Assembly: GCF_003236175.1 (NCBI RefSeq)
Contig: NZ_QKTW01000002.1
Coordinates: 233,021 to 297,020 of the forward strand
Direction: 5' to 3'
DNA length: 64,000 bases
Source: Taibaiella soli
GTDB taxonomy: Bacteria > Bacteroidota > Bacteroidia > Chitinophagales > Chitinophagaceae
Positions 43,556-52,654 of this stretch are shown piece after piece (positions within the stretch are counted from its first letter, which is position 1; every line of letters begins with the position of its first letter). The position numbers and the translations under genes are program-made. Under the pieces are notes generated by a model. It was given only the letters and a program-made list of their open reading frames with translations. It searched no databases and was not told where the DNA came from.

Positions 43556-46539
43556 AGTTTAAGATTTGAAAGTGTGACAATGGTTCCTTCGTTTAGTTTG
43601 CTTTCCAACTGCAATGAGATATGAAGCATGCGACAAAAATCAGTGATGAAGCGGTAACCAAGTCCTGTACCGGTAGCTTCGGGATTCAGCTGGTATGTTG
43701 TTTCAGGTTGCGCCCGCATCATCAGATCCTTAAGTACCGCGGGTTTCATGCCGATGCCGCTGTCTTGTATTTTTATAATTGCTTCTCCATTTTTGTTAAA
43801 TAAGGAGATTCGTATGGTGCCGTTTCTGGAATATTTATTTGCGTTATCAATGATGTTGTGCAAAATAATTTTCAGCATCTGGTAGTCAGTGCGAATAAAA
43901 ACAGACGGTGGCAGGTCCGCGTGAATTTCATTATTATGTGTTTGCCTTAATTCCTGGAAAAAGGATGCTGTCTGTACCAACAGCCGGGAGAGATTCACAT
44001 CGGTTATTTCCGTTTGCCCATGCATGTTTACCTTTTTGATCCAGACGCCGAAGTCTTTTACAAACTGATAGATATTGGATGAAGTTTTCTTCATTTCTCT
44101 GCTGAGTTGCTGGGTTTCAGTATCAGCATAACTGTATTCGACGTCCATCTGTTCAAATGCATTTGATAAAAAACGAAGCGGAGATTGAAGATCGTGCGTG
44201 ATGATCATTGAAAGCGTTTCTTTAAATGCGATATTCCGCTGCAGGTCTTCTTTTGATTGTTCCAGTTCTGCAACCACCGTTTCCAGGTCTTCAATCAGCG
44301 CATCCTGCTCTTTCGTTTTCTCTGCGACTTGCTGTTCCAGCTTTGTTTTTTGTTGCAACAGTAATTTGATACGAAGCCGGTACAAAAGGTAGAGCGCGGT
44401 TATAAATAGTGCAAGCACCAATAATTTAAAAAGTACTGTTTCATAGAAAAGCGGACGCACGGAAAACAGGATATCTCTGCTGATAACATTCGCCAACGCA
44501 AAGCCTCCGCGCTTGCGGATTGTGAGCACGTGATCACCGTTGGACAGATTATCCATTTCTACCACATTGTCGTCATTCAGGTTATACCACTCTGAATCAT
44601 CCAGACTATATTCCAGGTGTTGATTATAATCGTTGCCATAATAAGGGGAGGAAATATAAAATCGTACCCGGTGTGTTCTTGAAGGCAATGCCAGATTGTT
44701 TAAACCCAGTGGTAGTACAGTTGTATCTGCGATCACTTTATCAAGGAAAATGGCCGCATTGGGCGGGATGGGGTAAATGCTGTCAGGCGGAAATTGTACC
44801 AGTCCCTTCAAAGAAGGAAAAGAAAATTTTCCGTTGCCAAGAACAATGCCTGATGGATTACAACCGCCGTTAAATTCGTTGGTGAGGAATCCATCGCGAT
44901 GGTCGAAATAGTAAAAATAGGGCGCGTTTGTTTTTCTCTCCAGCCAGATATACAGATCATTTAAGTTGAAAAGAAATAATCCGTGGTTGGTACTCAGCCA
45001 TAACCGTCCGCTGTAATCTGGCAGAAAGCAATGCACATAGTCGAGGTAATGATTTTTATCTGCCGGATAGGCAATCAGTCTGTTGTGATAAAGTGCGTAG
45101 AATCCATTGCCGTAAGTGCCGATCCAAAGTGTGCCATGATATTCGTACAAGCTACGGACAAATACATTTTTTAGTTCAGTTATTGTATCAACATGGTTGT
45201 TGGACAGATCCACTTTTATCAAACCCTGCTTGCCACCGATCCACCATTTGCCGTCATAAGATGGAATGAAAGTCGCAATACGGAAGGGGCGTGGCAGGCC
45301 AGCAGGTTCCGGGAGCCATTTTACAGCGTCGCCTTCAATGCATGCGAGAAAATTAGAATCGGCAGAAAGGAGAATCGTACCATCTTCTGTCTGTTGAAAA
45401 CAATACACAGGTCTTCTGAATGGGATTTTCCGGATTGCTTGCAATTGACCGTTCAATTCATAGATGCATGAAGAATCTTTGTCTCTTTTATTGAGCAGGT
45501 AGGTTCCTTGTGTTGTTTTAAAAGCTGCGCTTGCAAAGAAGTTTGCAGAGAATGGCTTGAATTGCTCCGGATATAAAACACCCTTAGCGGTTAGAACGCC
45601 GTCCTGTTGGAAAGGCACCTGCGCATAAAATATATTGGTGGTCTCATTGCCAGTGGCAACATTTCGGAAGAACTGTTTCCGGAATATATATATGCCATCC
45701 GCAATGGTTCCTACAATTGATATTCCATAGTCAGGCAAGTCCAGGAAGGACGCAATATTGGCAATTTTTCCAACGGCCAGTACCGGTGTTAATAATGCTG
45801 TTTGTTTATCAGCCTGTATCTGCAGCCGGTATAAAGTGTCGTTAGCTCTGAGGTAGATCAGGTTATTTTGCCGGGTCAGAGAAACCTCATTGTTGTCGGA
45901 GTTGCCAGGAAGTTTTACAGTTTTGCCATCACGCACCAATGTTATCTGGCTGAACGAAGTGAATGCTGTATCTGCTGTAATGATTTGATTGCCCTGATTG
46001 AGATAATAATAAAACCCGTTCAGACAGGTGATGCTGTTCATGTAGGAATGACCGCTAGCATTAGTTGGCATAGCCCAATCGGAAATCTGTCCGGTGTTGA
46101 TTTTTTTTACGCAGCTATCGTGCAGTTTTGCCGCCATTCCTATTAAAGGACGTTCAGCGCCTTGCCGGAATAATTCCTGTTTGTCGATTGGTTTTAGCGT
46201 ATTGTATGGGGTAACATAGAAACATCCGATGTTTTCGGTCTGTATATAGATGCGGTTGTCATGAGTGAGGCCAACGTGAAATAACCTGCTGACCGGCGTT
46301 CCGCTTTCAGAATGATCATATGTTTCAAATCGCTTGCCGTCAAATCGGATTAAACCAGACTCCGTTGCGATCCAGACAAATCCGTTTCGGTCGTTTTGTA
46401 ATCCTTTGATGGTATTCGGTAAGCCGTTCTCACTGTTGAAATGCGATACATCATAGCCCAAAAACTGCCCGCTACAATAGGGAATCCATATTGTGAGCAG
46501 ATAAAAGGTGCAACATAACAGTCGTGAGCAATATTTCAT
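43537..46539 (-). CDS. Two-component-propeller sensor histidine kinase
   Basis: The 1000-residue product has a signal peptide (ending near YCSGQ) and periplasmic propeller repeats (FNSENGLPNTIKGL, GFVWIATESGLIRFDG, GTLWIGTYGNGFYAL). A Y_Y_Y domain, one membrane helix (about 700-720) and a coiled coil (about 725-770) follow. The HisKA box THDLQSP has His782, and the ATPase domain shows NIIDNANKYS, DSGIGM and GTGLGY. It has the same domain order as the kinase at 38.5-41.5 kb, so the two are paralogues. It is the first gene of an overlapping kinase-regulator operon. Confidence 0.93.
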   Translation of the reverse strand: MKYCSRLLCCTFYLLTIWIPYCSGQFLGYDVSHFNSENGLPNTIKGLQNDRNGFVWIATESGLIRFDGKRFETYDHSESGTPVSRLFHVGLTHDNRIYIQTENIGCFYVTPYNTLKPIDKQELFRQGAERPLIGMAAKLHDSCVKKINTGQISDWAMPTNASGHSYMNSITCLNGFYYYLNQGNQIITADTAFTSFSQITLVRDGKTVKLPGNSDNNEVSLTRQNNLIYLRANDTLYRLQIQADKQTALLTPVLAVGKIANIASFLDLPDYGISIVGTIADGIYIFRKQFFRNVATGNETTNIFYAQVPFQQDGVLTAKGVLYPEQFKPFSANFFASAAFKTTQGTYLLNKRDKDSSCIYELNGQLQAIRKIPFRRPVYCFQQTEDGTILLSADSNFLACIEGDAVKWLPEPAGLPRPFRIATFIPSYDGKWWIGGKQGLIKVDLSNNHVDTITELKNVFVRSLYEYHGTLWIGTYGNGFYALYHNRLIAYPADKNHYLDYVHCFLPDYSGRLWLSTNHGLFLFNLNDLYIWLERKTNAPYFYYFDHRDGFLTNEFNGGCNPSGIVLGNGKFSFPSLKGLVQFPPDSIYPIPPNAAIFLDKVIADTTVLPLGLNNLALPSRTHRVRFYISSPYYGNDYNQHLEYSLDDSEWYNLNDDNVVEMDNLSNGDHVLTIRKRGGFALANVISRDILFSVRPLFYETVLFKLLVLALFITALYLLYRLRIKLLLQQKTKLEQQVAEKTKEQDALIEDLETVVAELEQSKEDLQRNIAFKETLSMIITHDLQSPLRFLSNAFEQMDVEYSYADTETQQLSREMKKTSSNIYQFVKDFGVWIKKVNMHGQTEITDVNLSRLLVQTASFFQELRQTHNNEIHADLPPSVFIRTDYQMLKIILHNIIDNANKYSRNGTIRISLFNKNGEAIIKIQDSGIGMKPAVLKDLMMRAQPETTYQLNPEATGTGLGYRFITDFCRMLHISLQLESKLNEGTIVTLSNLKLCQPTS

Positions 46540-46866
46540 TGACGCACAATTGTAGGTTTATGTTATCGTTGAACCACAGCCAGTAAAAGACAAACAACCA
46601 TAGGAACAGGGAGCAAATGAATAATGGTGACTTGTTTGGATGTAGCTGTCTTGAAGATAGTTAAAACTGCTACAAAATAAAAATATCACATATGTTATAT
46701 TCGTCTTAGAAAGGCCTTTTTGATATGAAGCCTTGTTTTTCAGTTATATAAAAGCATAAAATGCCTATTGCGATTTGCTGCATCGCAGCTACTCCCGATA
46801 GTTTTCGCTTACACATCTCCTTTTACAGAAACCCACTTGTTCTTAAACAATATTAAACACTACAGT
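46540..46866. other. Divergent intergenic region between kinase and arylsulfatase
   Basis: Holds a candidate plus-strand promoter (46774-46806) for the sulfatase and a weak minus-strand box TACAATTG (46547-46554) very close to the kinase ATG. A small stem TGCGAT / ATCGCA overlaps the plus-strand -33 region. The sulfatase frame is open here but is not signal-like. Confidence 0.4.
46774..46806 (+). promoter_or_regulatory. Candidate promoter of the arylsulfatase gene
   Basis: TTTG (46774-46777), 21 bases, then TAGTTTTC (46799-46806), one mismatch to the -7 consensus. The leader would be about 53 bases. Confidence 0.35.
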
Positions 46867-48492
46867 ATGAATCGTCGAAACATCAAAGTGCTATTGTTGT
46901 TGTTTATAGCATTTTTTTCAACCACATCGGTTTTTGCGCAGCAGAAAAAGGCCCGGCCTAAAAAGCCCAACATTATCATGCTGATTTCAGATGATACGGG
47001 CTGGGGAGACCTTGGCGTGTATGGCGGTGGTGTAGGCAGAGGTATGCCAACACCTAATCTCGACCGCATGGCTAAGGAGGGTATGCAGTTTTGGAGTTTT
47101 TATGGACAGCCGAGTTGCACACCCGGCAGAGCTGCAATGATGACCGGCCGTATTCCCAATCGCAGCGGTATGACTACTGTGGCTTTTCAAGGACAGGGCG
47201 GTGGCTTGCCGGCAGCGGAATGGTCATTGGCTTCCGTTTTAAAACAAGCGAATTACAAAACCTATTTCAGTGGTAAATGGCATTTGGGCGAAGCGGATTA
47301 TGCGATGCCGATTGCACATGGTTTTGATAAAATGCAGAACGTAGTGTTATACCACCTCAACGCTTACACTTATGCATTCCCTTCGTGGAATCCGGACATG
47401 ACGCCAGATATTCTTGCCTTCTTTAAAAAAGTAACAACCGGCGTATTGGAAGGTGAAGCGGGTGGTAAAGCAAGAGAGGTAACGAAAGTGACAGAAGATA
47501 ATATCGCAGAGCTGGATATGAATATGACTGAAAACGTGCTGAAACAACTGGATGAATATGGCAAAGGTGGCAGTCCGTTTTTTATGTGTGTGAATTTTGC
47601 GAAAAACCATCAGCCTAATTTACCATCCAAACAGTTTGCAGGTAAATCGCCGGCAAAAAGTAAGTATGCCGATTGCGTGGTGGAGATGGATTATAACGTC
47701 GGCCGTGTGATGGATAAAATTCGTCAATTGGGTATCTCAGAAAATACTATTGTGATTTATACCGTAGACAATGGCGCCTGGCAGGATGTGCACCCTGATG
47801 CGGGGTATACGCCATTCAGAGGTTCTAAAGGTACGGACAGAGAAGGCGGCAGCCGTGTGCCGGCTATCGCCTGGTGGCCAGGACAGATTCAGGCGGGCAG
47901 CGATAGCCATGATATCGTAGGTGGTCTTGACTTGATGGCTACGTTTGCAAGCCTGGCAGGTATTACATTGCCTACTCAGGATCGTGAAGGAAAGCCAATA
48001 ATATTCGACAGTTATGATATGTCGAACGTGCTGTTTAAAGAGGGCAAACCACTGCGTGACAAATGGTTTTATTTCACAGAGGCAGAATTATCTCCGGGTG
48101 CTGTGCGAGTAGGTAAATTTAAAGCCGTGTACAATATGCGTGGCGATAATGGTGCACAGGCCGGTAGTGATATGCCAGGTCAGCAACTGGGCTGGCGTGG
48201 TGATGAACAATATGTTGCTACGGTACCTGCTATTTATGATTTGTGGCAAGATCCGCAGGAACGCTATGATTTGTTCATGAACAGCTTTACGGAAAAAACC
48301 TGGACGATGGTGGTCTTCAACAAGGCGATACAAGACCTGATGCAGACTTATATTAAGTATCCGCCGCGTCCGCTGCAAAGCGAAACATTTACCGGGCCAA
48401 TGGAAATAAATAAATTCCGGACCATTCAGGAAGCTAAAAAGCTGATGGATCAGAAAGGTGTGAAATTGCCTGATCTGGGTAATGAAAAATAG
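46867..48492 (+). CDS. Secreted arylsulfatase (formylglycine-dependent, Cys type)
   Basis: The 541-residue product starts at the ATG at 46867, giving a signal peptide ending in VFAQ. It carries the type I sulfatase signature SCTPGRAAMMTGR with Cys84 as the residue converted to formylglycine. The calcium-site aspartates Asp42-Asp43 are in ISDDTGWGD, with GKWHLG and YTVDNGAW further on. It should cleave sulfate esters in the periplasm; the exact substrate is unknown. A second, unrelated sulfatase follows 112 bases downstream. No maturation enzyme is encoded in the window. Confidence 0.94.
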   Translation: MNRRNIKVLLLLFIAFFSTTSVFAQQKKARPKKPNIIMLISDDTGWGDLGVYGGGVGRGMPTPNLDRMAKEGMQFWSFYGQPSCTPGRAAMMTGRIPNRSGMTTVAFQGQGGGLPAAEWSLASVLKQANYKTYFSGKWHLGEADYAMPIAHGFDKMQNVVLYHLNAYTYAFPSWNPDMTPDILAFFKKVTTGVLEGEAGGKAREVTKVTEDNIAELDMNMTENVLKQLDEYGKGGSPFFMCVNFAKNHQPNLPSKQFAGKSPAKSKYADCVVEMDYNVGRVMDKIRQLGISENTIVIYTVDNGAWQDVHPDAGYTPFRGSKGTDREGGSRVPAIAWWPGQIQAGSDSHDIVGGLDLMATFASLAGITLPTQDREGKPIIFDSYDMSNVLFKEGKPLRDKWFYFTEAELSPGAVRVGKFKAVYNMRGDNGAQAGSDMPGQQLGWRGDEQYVATVPAIYDLWQDPQERYDLFMNSFTEKTWTMVVFNKAIQDLMQTYIKYPPRPLQSETFTGPMEINKFRTIQEAKKLMDQKGVKLPDLGNEK

Positions 48493-48604
48493 GAGTGTAA
48501 GTTAGTAGCTATGAGTGGCGGGTTATGAGTTGTACGTTATAAGTTACAAATTGTAATTCGCCATTCACCATTAACTGTTCACCATTCACTAATAAAAAGC
48601 CACT

Positions 48605-50581
48605 ATGAAAAGGAAAATATTTACAGCACTGGTGACAATAGCGGGTTTTAGCTATATGGCAAATGCGCAGACAAATGCAACGCCGAAAGAAGCGACTTCT
48701 TTCACTAAAAAGAAACAGGATGAATTAAAATCCTATTTGCCTTTCGGCGACCAAACCGATTATGAGAATGCACGGAAAGGGTTTATAGCAACGATTGATG
48801 CCGGAGAAATAAAAGATGAAAACGGCAATGTTGTCTATAGCATGAAGCAATATGATTTCATCAAAGGGCAGGCGCCTGCAACCACCAATCCAAGCCTCTG
48901 GCGGCAGAGTGAAATTAACAGCATCAATGGATTGTTTAAAGTAACGGATGGTATCTATCAGATCCGCGGTTTTGATCTTGCCAACATGACGTTGATAGAA
49001 GGGAAGACTGGCTGGATTATCATTGACCCGTTGCTTTCTCCGCCAACAGCAAAAGCGGGGTTAGATCTTGCGAATGCAAAACTGGGCAAACGGAAGGTAT
49101 CTGCAATTATTCACACACACAGCCATATCGACCACTTTGGGGGAATACGCGGCGTGGTGGACGAAGCTGATGTAAAAAGCGGGAAGGTGCCGATCTATGT
49201 ACCTGAGGGTTACTTTGATGAAGCAATCAGTGAAAATGTAATGGGTGGAAATACAATGGGACGACGCGCATCGTACATGTATGGTAACCTGTTGCCTAAA
49301 GAGGCGAAAGGTACACTGGGAACAGGTTTAGGACAAACGACGTCGACCGGCTTGGCGGGCATTCTGGAAGGTACCGATGTGATCAAAAGCCTGACAGGGG
49401 AAACACGCGTAATTGATGGTGTAACGGTAGAATTTATTTATACGCCGGAATCTGAAGCACCCGCAGAAATGATGTTCTATTTTCCGCAGTTCAAGGCTTT
49501 CTGCCAATCGGAAGATTTAAGTCATACGCTGCATAATCTCTATACGCTCAGAGGTGCCAAAGTTCGGAATGGCCAGAAATGGAGTGAATACATTGATCGC
49601 GCCATTGCTAAATGGGGTAATGATGTGCAGGTGTCTTTTGGTTCCCACCACTGGCCTACATGGGGCAACGACAATATTAATGTCTACATGAAAAGCCAGA
49701 GAGATTTGTTCCGTTTTATCCATGATCAAACCCTTCGTCTTGCGAATGAAGGATACACGCCAATTGAAATCGCCGATATGATAAAGCTTCCGGCGGGTCT
49801 CGACAAGCAGTTTTACAATCGTGGCTATTATGGCTCGGTAAGTCACAATGTGAAAGCACAGTATGATTTGTATTTCGGCTGGTTTGATGGTAACCCTGCG
49901 GATCTTGACCCTTTGCCACCCGCTGACGCAGGGAAGAAATACGTTGAGTTTATGGGGGGAGCTGCCAACCTATTAGCGCAGGCAAAAAAATCTTATGACA
50001 AAAGTGAATACCGTTGGGTAGCGCAGGTAGTGAATCATCTTGTGTTTGCTGATCCTACGAATAAAGAGGCACGCAATTTGTTGGCCGATGCATATGAGCA
50101 ACTGGGGTATCAGGCAGAATCAGGACCATGGCGTAATTTCTATCTTTCTGGCGCTAAAGAACTGCGGGAGGGTGTGAAAGTATTGCCTTCGCCGAATACG
50201 GCCGGACCAGATATGGTGCGTGGTATGTCAACCAGTTTATTCTTCAACTACCTGGCCATGCGCTTTAAAGGCACTGAATCTGCCGCTGCCGCAATGAAAT
50301 ATAATTTCAATATCACCATGCCTGATGTAAACGAAAAGGTTGCGTTGATGATTGAAAACGGTGTCTGCAATCCGAGAGTCGGCAGTCTGCTGCCAGACCC
50401 GGTAACCGCTTCCATTACGATTAATCGCAAAGATCTTGACAGGATCAGCTTAGGTGAAAAGACATTTAATGATCTGGCTGCGGATGGCACTATCAGAATC
50501 ACTGGCGATAAAGCTGCATTTGCCAGCTTTCTGGGGATGATTGATAAATTCAACTTCTGGTTCCATATTGTAGAACCATAG
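48605..50581 (+). CDS. Alkylsulfatase, SdsA1-like metallo-beta-lactamase fold
   Basis: The 658-residue product has a signal peptide ending in ANAQ. A metallo-beta-lactamase catalytic domain has the zinc motif THSHIDHFGG (about 170-179). A helical dimerisation part (about 430-530) and a C-terminal SCP2-like domain (about 540-655, ITINRKDLDRISLGEKTFNDL) follow. This is the order of SdsA1 from Pseudomonas, which hydrolyses long-chain alkyl sulfates such as SDS. It is periplasmic by its signal. It lies between the arylsulfatase and an outer-membrane-type protein, suggesting a sulfate-ester scavenging group. Confidence 0.93.
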   Translation: MKRKIFTALVTIAGFSYMANAQTNATPKEATSFTKKKQDELKSYLPFGDQTDYENARKGFIATIDAGEIKDENGNVVYSMKQYDFIKGQAPATTNPSLWRQSEINSINGLFKVTDGIYQIRGFDLANMTLIEGKTGWIIIDPLLSPPTAKAGLDLANAKLGKRKVSAIIHTHSHIDHFGGIRGVVDEADVKSGKVPIYVPEGYFDEAISENVMGGNTMGRRASYMYGNLLPKEAKGTLGTGLGQTTSTGLAGILEGTDVIKSLTGETRVIDGVTVEFIYTPESEAPAEMMFYFPQFKAFCQSEDLSHTLHNLYTLRGAKVRNGQKWSEYIDRAIAKWGNDVQVSFGSHHWPTWGNDNINVYMKSQRDLFRFIHDQTLRLANEGYTPIEIADMIKLPAGLDKQFYNRGYYGSVSHNVKAQYDLYFGWFDGNPADLDPLPPADAGKKYVEFMGGAANLLAQAKKSYDKSEYRWVAQVVNHLVFADPTNKEARNLLADAYEQLGYQAESGPWRNFYLSGAKELREGVKVLPSPNTAGPDMVRGMSTSLFFNYLAMRFKGTESAAAAMKYNFNITMPDVNEKVALMIENGVCNPRVGSLLPDPVTASITINRKDLDRISLGEKTFNDLAADGTIRITGDKAAFASFLGMIDKFNFWFHIVEP

Positions 50582-50621
50582 CGAGGAGTGTATCGTTCTG
50601 AAGATTATTTAGCCTGGAAAA

Positions 50622-51425
50622 ATGAATTATACAAAAGCAGGATTGATATTATTGCTCTGCATAGGGGCGCGGTTTTCCTTACGGGGACAAGCCGCGCCCT
50701 ATACTATGGGATTTATTCCTGCGTCTATTGAAGAGGTAGACGTTGCTTTTCCTCTTTATCAGAAATGGCATCTCAGCGGACAAGTGGACGGACAAATGGT
50801 AACGCAGGGGGCTTACTCCAACAGTAATCCTTTTGCTTATGTGCAGCGCGCTGTGGCCCGCCCCTGGATTATTTATTCCGGCCTGAAGAATATGAAACTA
50901 TGGCTTGGTTATGCACACAACAAGAAATATGAGATTGCGGAAGCAGGGAATTATGAAACGCTGGAACAACGTCTGATCATTATGGGAACGCTGACACAGC
51001 CTTTGCCTAAAGGAAGTCTTTTTGAACAAGTACGTTTCGAAACCAAATTTTTTGATGACCGCAATGGGGAACCTCAGACCGTACCAAGGCTGAGAGCGCG
51101 CTTTGGTGTGAATCATTTTTTGGCCCAGCACAGTAAAAAGCCCTGGTTTCAGTCGGCCAACATCTCTTATTACGCAGAGCTGATGCTCAAATTTCCTCAG
51201 CCGGATTATGCCAACAGCCATTTTGATATTTTCCGGATGTCGGTTTACTACAGTGCCGGCATTACACCCAATCTGCATTTTCTGATCGGCGGCATTGGTC
51301 AGATGCAGTTGCGCACCAACGATACACAGTTTGATGTTTATTATGGACCGCTGCTTTCGTTTAAATACAATTTCGTTCGTCAGGTAAGGGAAACGTTTGA
51401 TAATATTGACGGTGGCGCGGATTGA
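50622..51425 (+). CDS. DUF2490-like outer-membrane protein
   Basis: The 267-residue product has an N-terminal signal (ending near LRGQ) and a barrel-like pattern of amphipathic strands (KWHLSGQVDGQMV, LEQRLIIMGTLTQPL, PRLRARFGVNHFL, FDVYYGPLLSFKYNF), as in DUF2490 proteins. It follows the alkylsulfatase by 40 bases in the same direction and may share its transcript. An outer-membrane role in substrate passage is inference. Confidence 0.65.
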   Translation: MNYTKAGLILLLCIGARFSLRGQAAPYTMGFIPASIEEVDVAFPLYQKWHLSGQVDGQMVTQGAYSNSNPFAYVQRAVARPWIIYSGLKNMKLWLGYAHNKKYEIAEAGNYETLEQRLIIMGTLTQPLPKGSLFEQVRFETKFFDDRNGEPQTVPRLRARFGVNHFLAQHSKKPWFQSANISYYAELMLKFPQPDYANSHFDIFRMSVYYSAGITPNLHFLIGGIGQMQLRTNDTQFDVYYGPLLSFKYNFVRQVRETFDNIDGGAD

Positions 51426-51515
51426 TCGAAGAATTTTGACCATTTTATGCCAGGTAGATCATGCACCATAATTCGATTCCGCTCACCGAGACCATACAAT
51501 TCTGATATTTTACCG

Positions 51516-51547
51516 TTTGCCGATTTTGTTGTACTGCCGTAATTTTA
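51516..51547 (+). promoter_or_regulatory. Candidate promoter of the DUF481 gene
   Basis: TTTG (51516-51519), exactly 20 bases, then TAATTTTA (51540-51547), which differs from TAnnTTTG only in the last base. The start would be near 51554, 24 bases before the ATG. Confidence 0.5.
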
Positions 51548-51577
51548 AGGAAGCAATTCAAACTTAAAAATTTGAAG

Positions 51578-52609
51578 ATGGCAAGCAATAAAACGGTACA
51601 GTGGCTGGTCGCCTTGTTTTGTTGCCTGTTGCCGGTATCCGTGCTGGCTCAGCGTGATTCGCTTGTGCTCAAAAACGGCGACGTTATCGTAGGGCAATTG
51701 AAAATGCTCGATGACGGCGTTGCCACAATTGAAACTGACTATTCAAAAAATGATTTTCAAATAGAATGGTCGGGTATTACAGCAATTTATTCTCAGACGC
51801 ATTTTCTGATTGTTTTAAAAGATGGGCGAAGGATGAATGGCGAGCTGCATTCAATTGCAGCACCTAAAGCTGTAATGATTATCACCTTGCAGAAGGATAC
51901 CGTACATACAACTTTGTCAGAAATCGTTTTTCTGAAAGGAGGGAAATTCAACTTCCTGAGCCATGCGTCTGCGAGCATTGATCTTGGTCTGAGTCTTACC
52001 AAGGCAAATAATTTGCGTCAATATAACAGTCGCACTACACTTGGCTACCGTGCTAATAAATGGGAGGTGCTTGCCTTTTACAGTGATCTCAGGTCCAAAC
52101 AGGACAGCATTGCGCCAACAAAGCGCACAGAGTTTGCAATGACTTTTCGTTATTTTTTGCCTAAAGACTGGTTCCTGAATTTTACGCCGGACCTGCTTTC
52201 CAACACGGAACAGGCCATCCAGCTGAGGACAACCGCCAGAACCGGCGCAGGAAAATTCTTTGCACGCAGCGATAAGTTATACTGCGCGCTTGGGGCAGGT
52301 TTATCGTTCAATAATGAAACATTTTCAAATGAAACCCCTTCACGGAAAAGTCTGGAAGCCTATACAGGCATGGAGTTAAATCTCTTTGGACTGAACGATT
52401 TCAGCATGGTGAGCAGCGTATATGTTTACCCTAGTTTAACAGAAGCGCGTCGTTGGCGTACCGATTTTTCACTTGATACCAAATATGATTTGCCGTTGAA
52501 TTTTTATATCCGGATCGGCGGTACCATCAATTATGATAATCAGCCTGCGGTTACCGGCAGAGAGTTAGACTATATCGTAACACTTTCCGTTGGCTGGGAG
52601 TTGAAATAG
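51578..52609 (+). CDS. DUF481-family outer-membrane protein
   Basis: The 343-residue product starts at the ATG at 51578; a TTG two codons upstream is less likely. A signal peptide ends in VLAQ. An N-terminal beta segment (LVLKNGDVIVGQLKMLDDG, VLKDGRRMNGEL) precedes a DUF481 barrel (about 130-343) with strand motifs such as YNSRTTLGYRANKWEV and a final VTLSVGWELK. It has its own promoter upstream and is probably separate from the sulfatase group. Function unknown. Confidence 0.8.
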   Translation: MASNKTVQWLVALFCCLLPVSVLAQRDSLVLKNGDVIVGQLKMLDDGVATIETDYSKNDFQIEWSGITAIYSQTHFLIVLKDGRRMNGELHSIAAPKAVMIITLQKDTVHTTLSEIVFLKGGKFNFLSHASASIDLGLSLTKANNLRQYNSRTTLGYRANKWEVLAFYSDLRSKQDSIAPTKRTEFAMTFRYFLPKDWFLNFTPDLLSNTEQAIQLRTTARTGAGKFFARSDKLYCALGAGLSFNNETFSNETPSRKSLEAYTGMELNLFGLNDFSMVSSVYVYPSLTEARRWRTDFSLDTKYDLPLNFYIRIGGTINYDNQPAVTGRELDYIVTLSVGWELK

Positions 52610-52654
52610 GAAATTGTATCTTCTGTTTTATATTTTTAATTTTCCGGAATTGAT

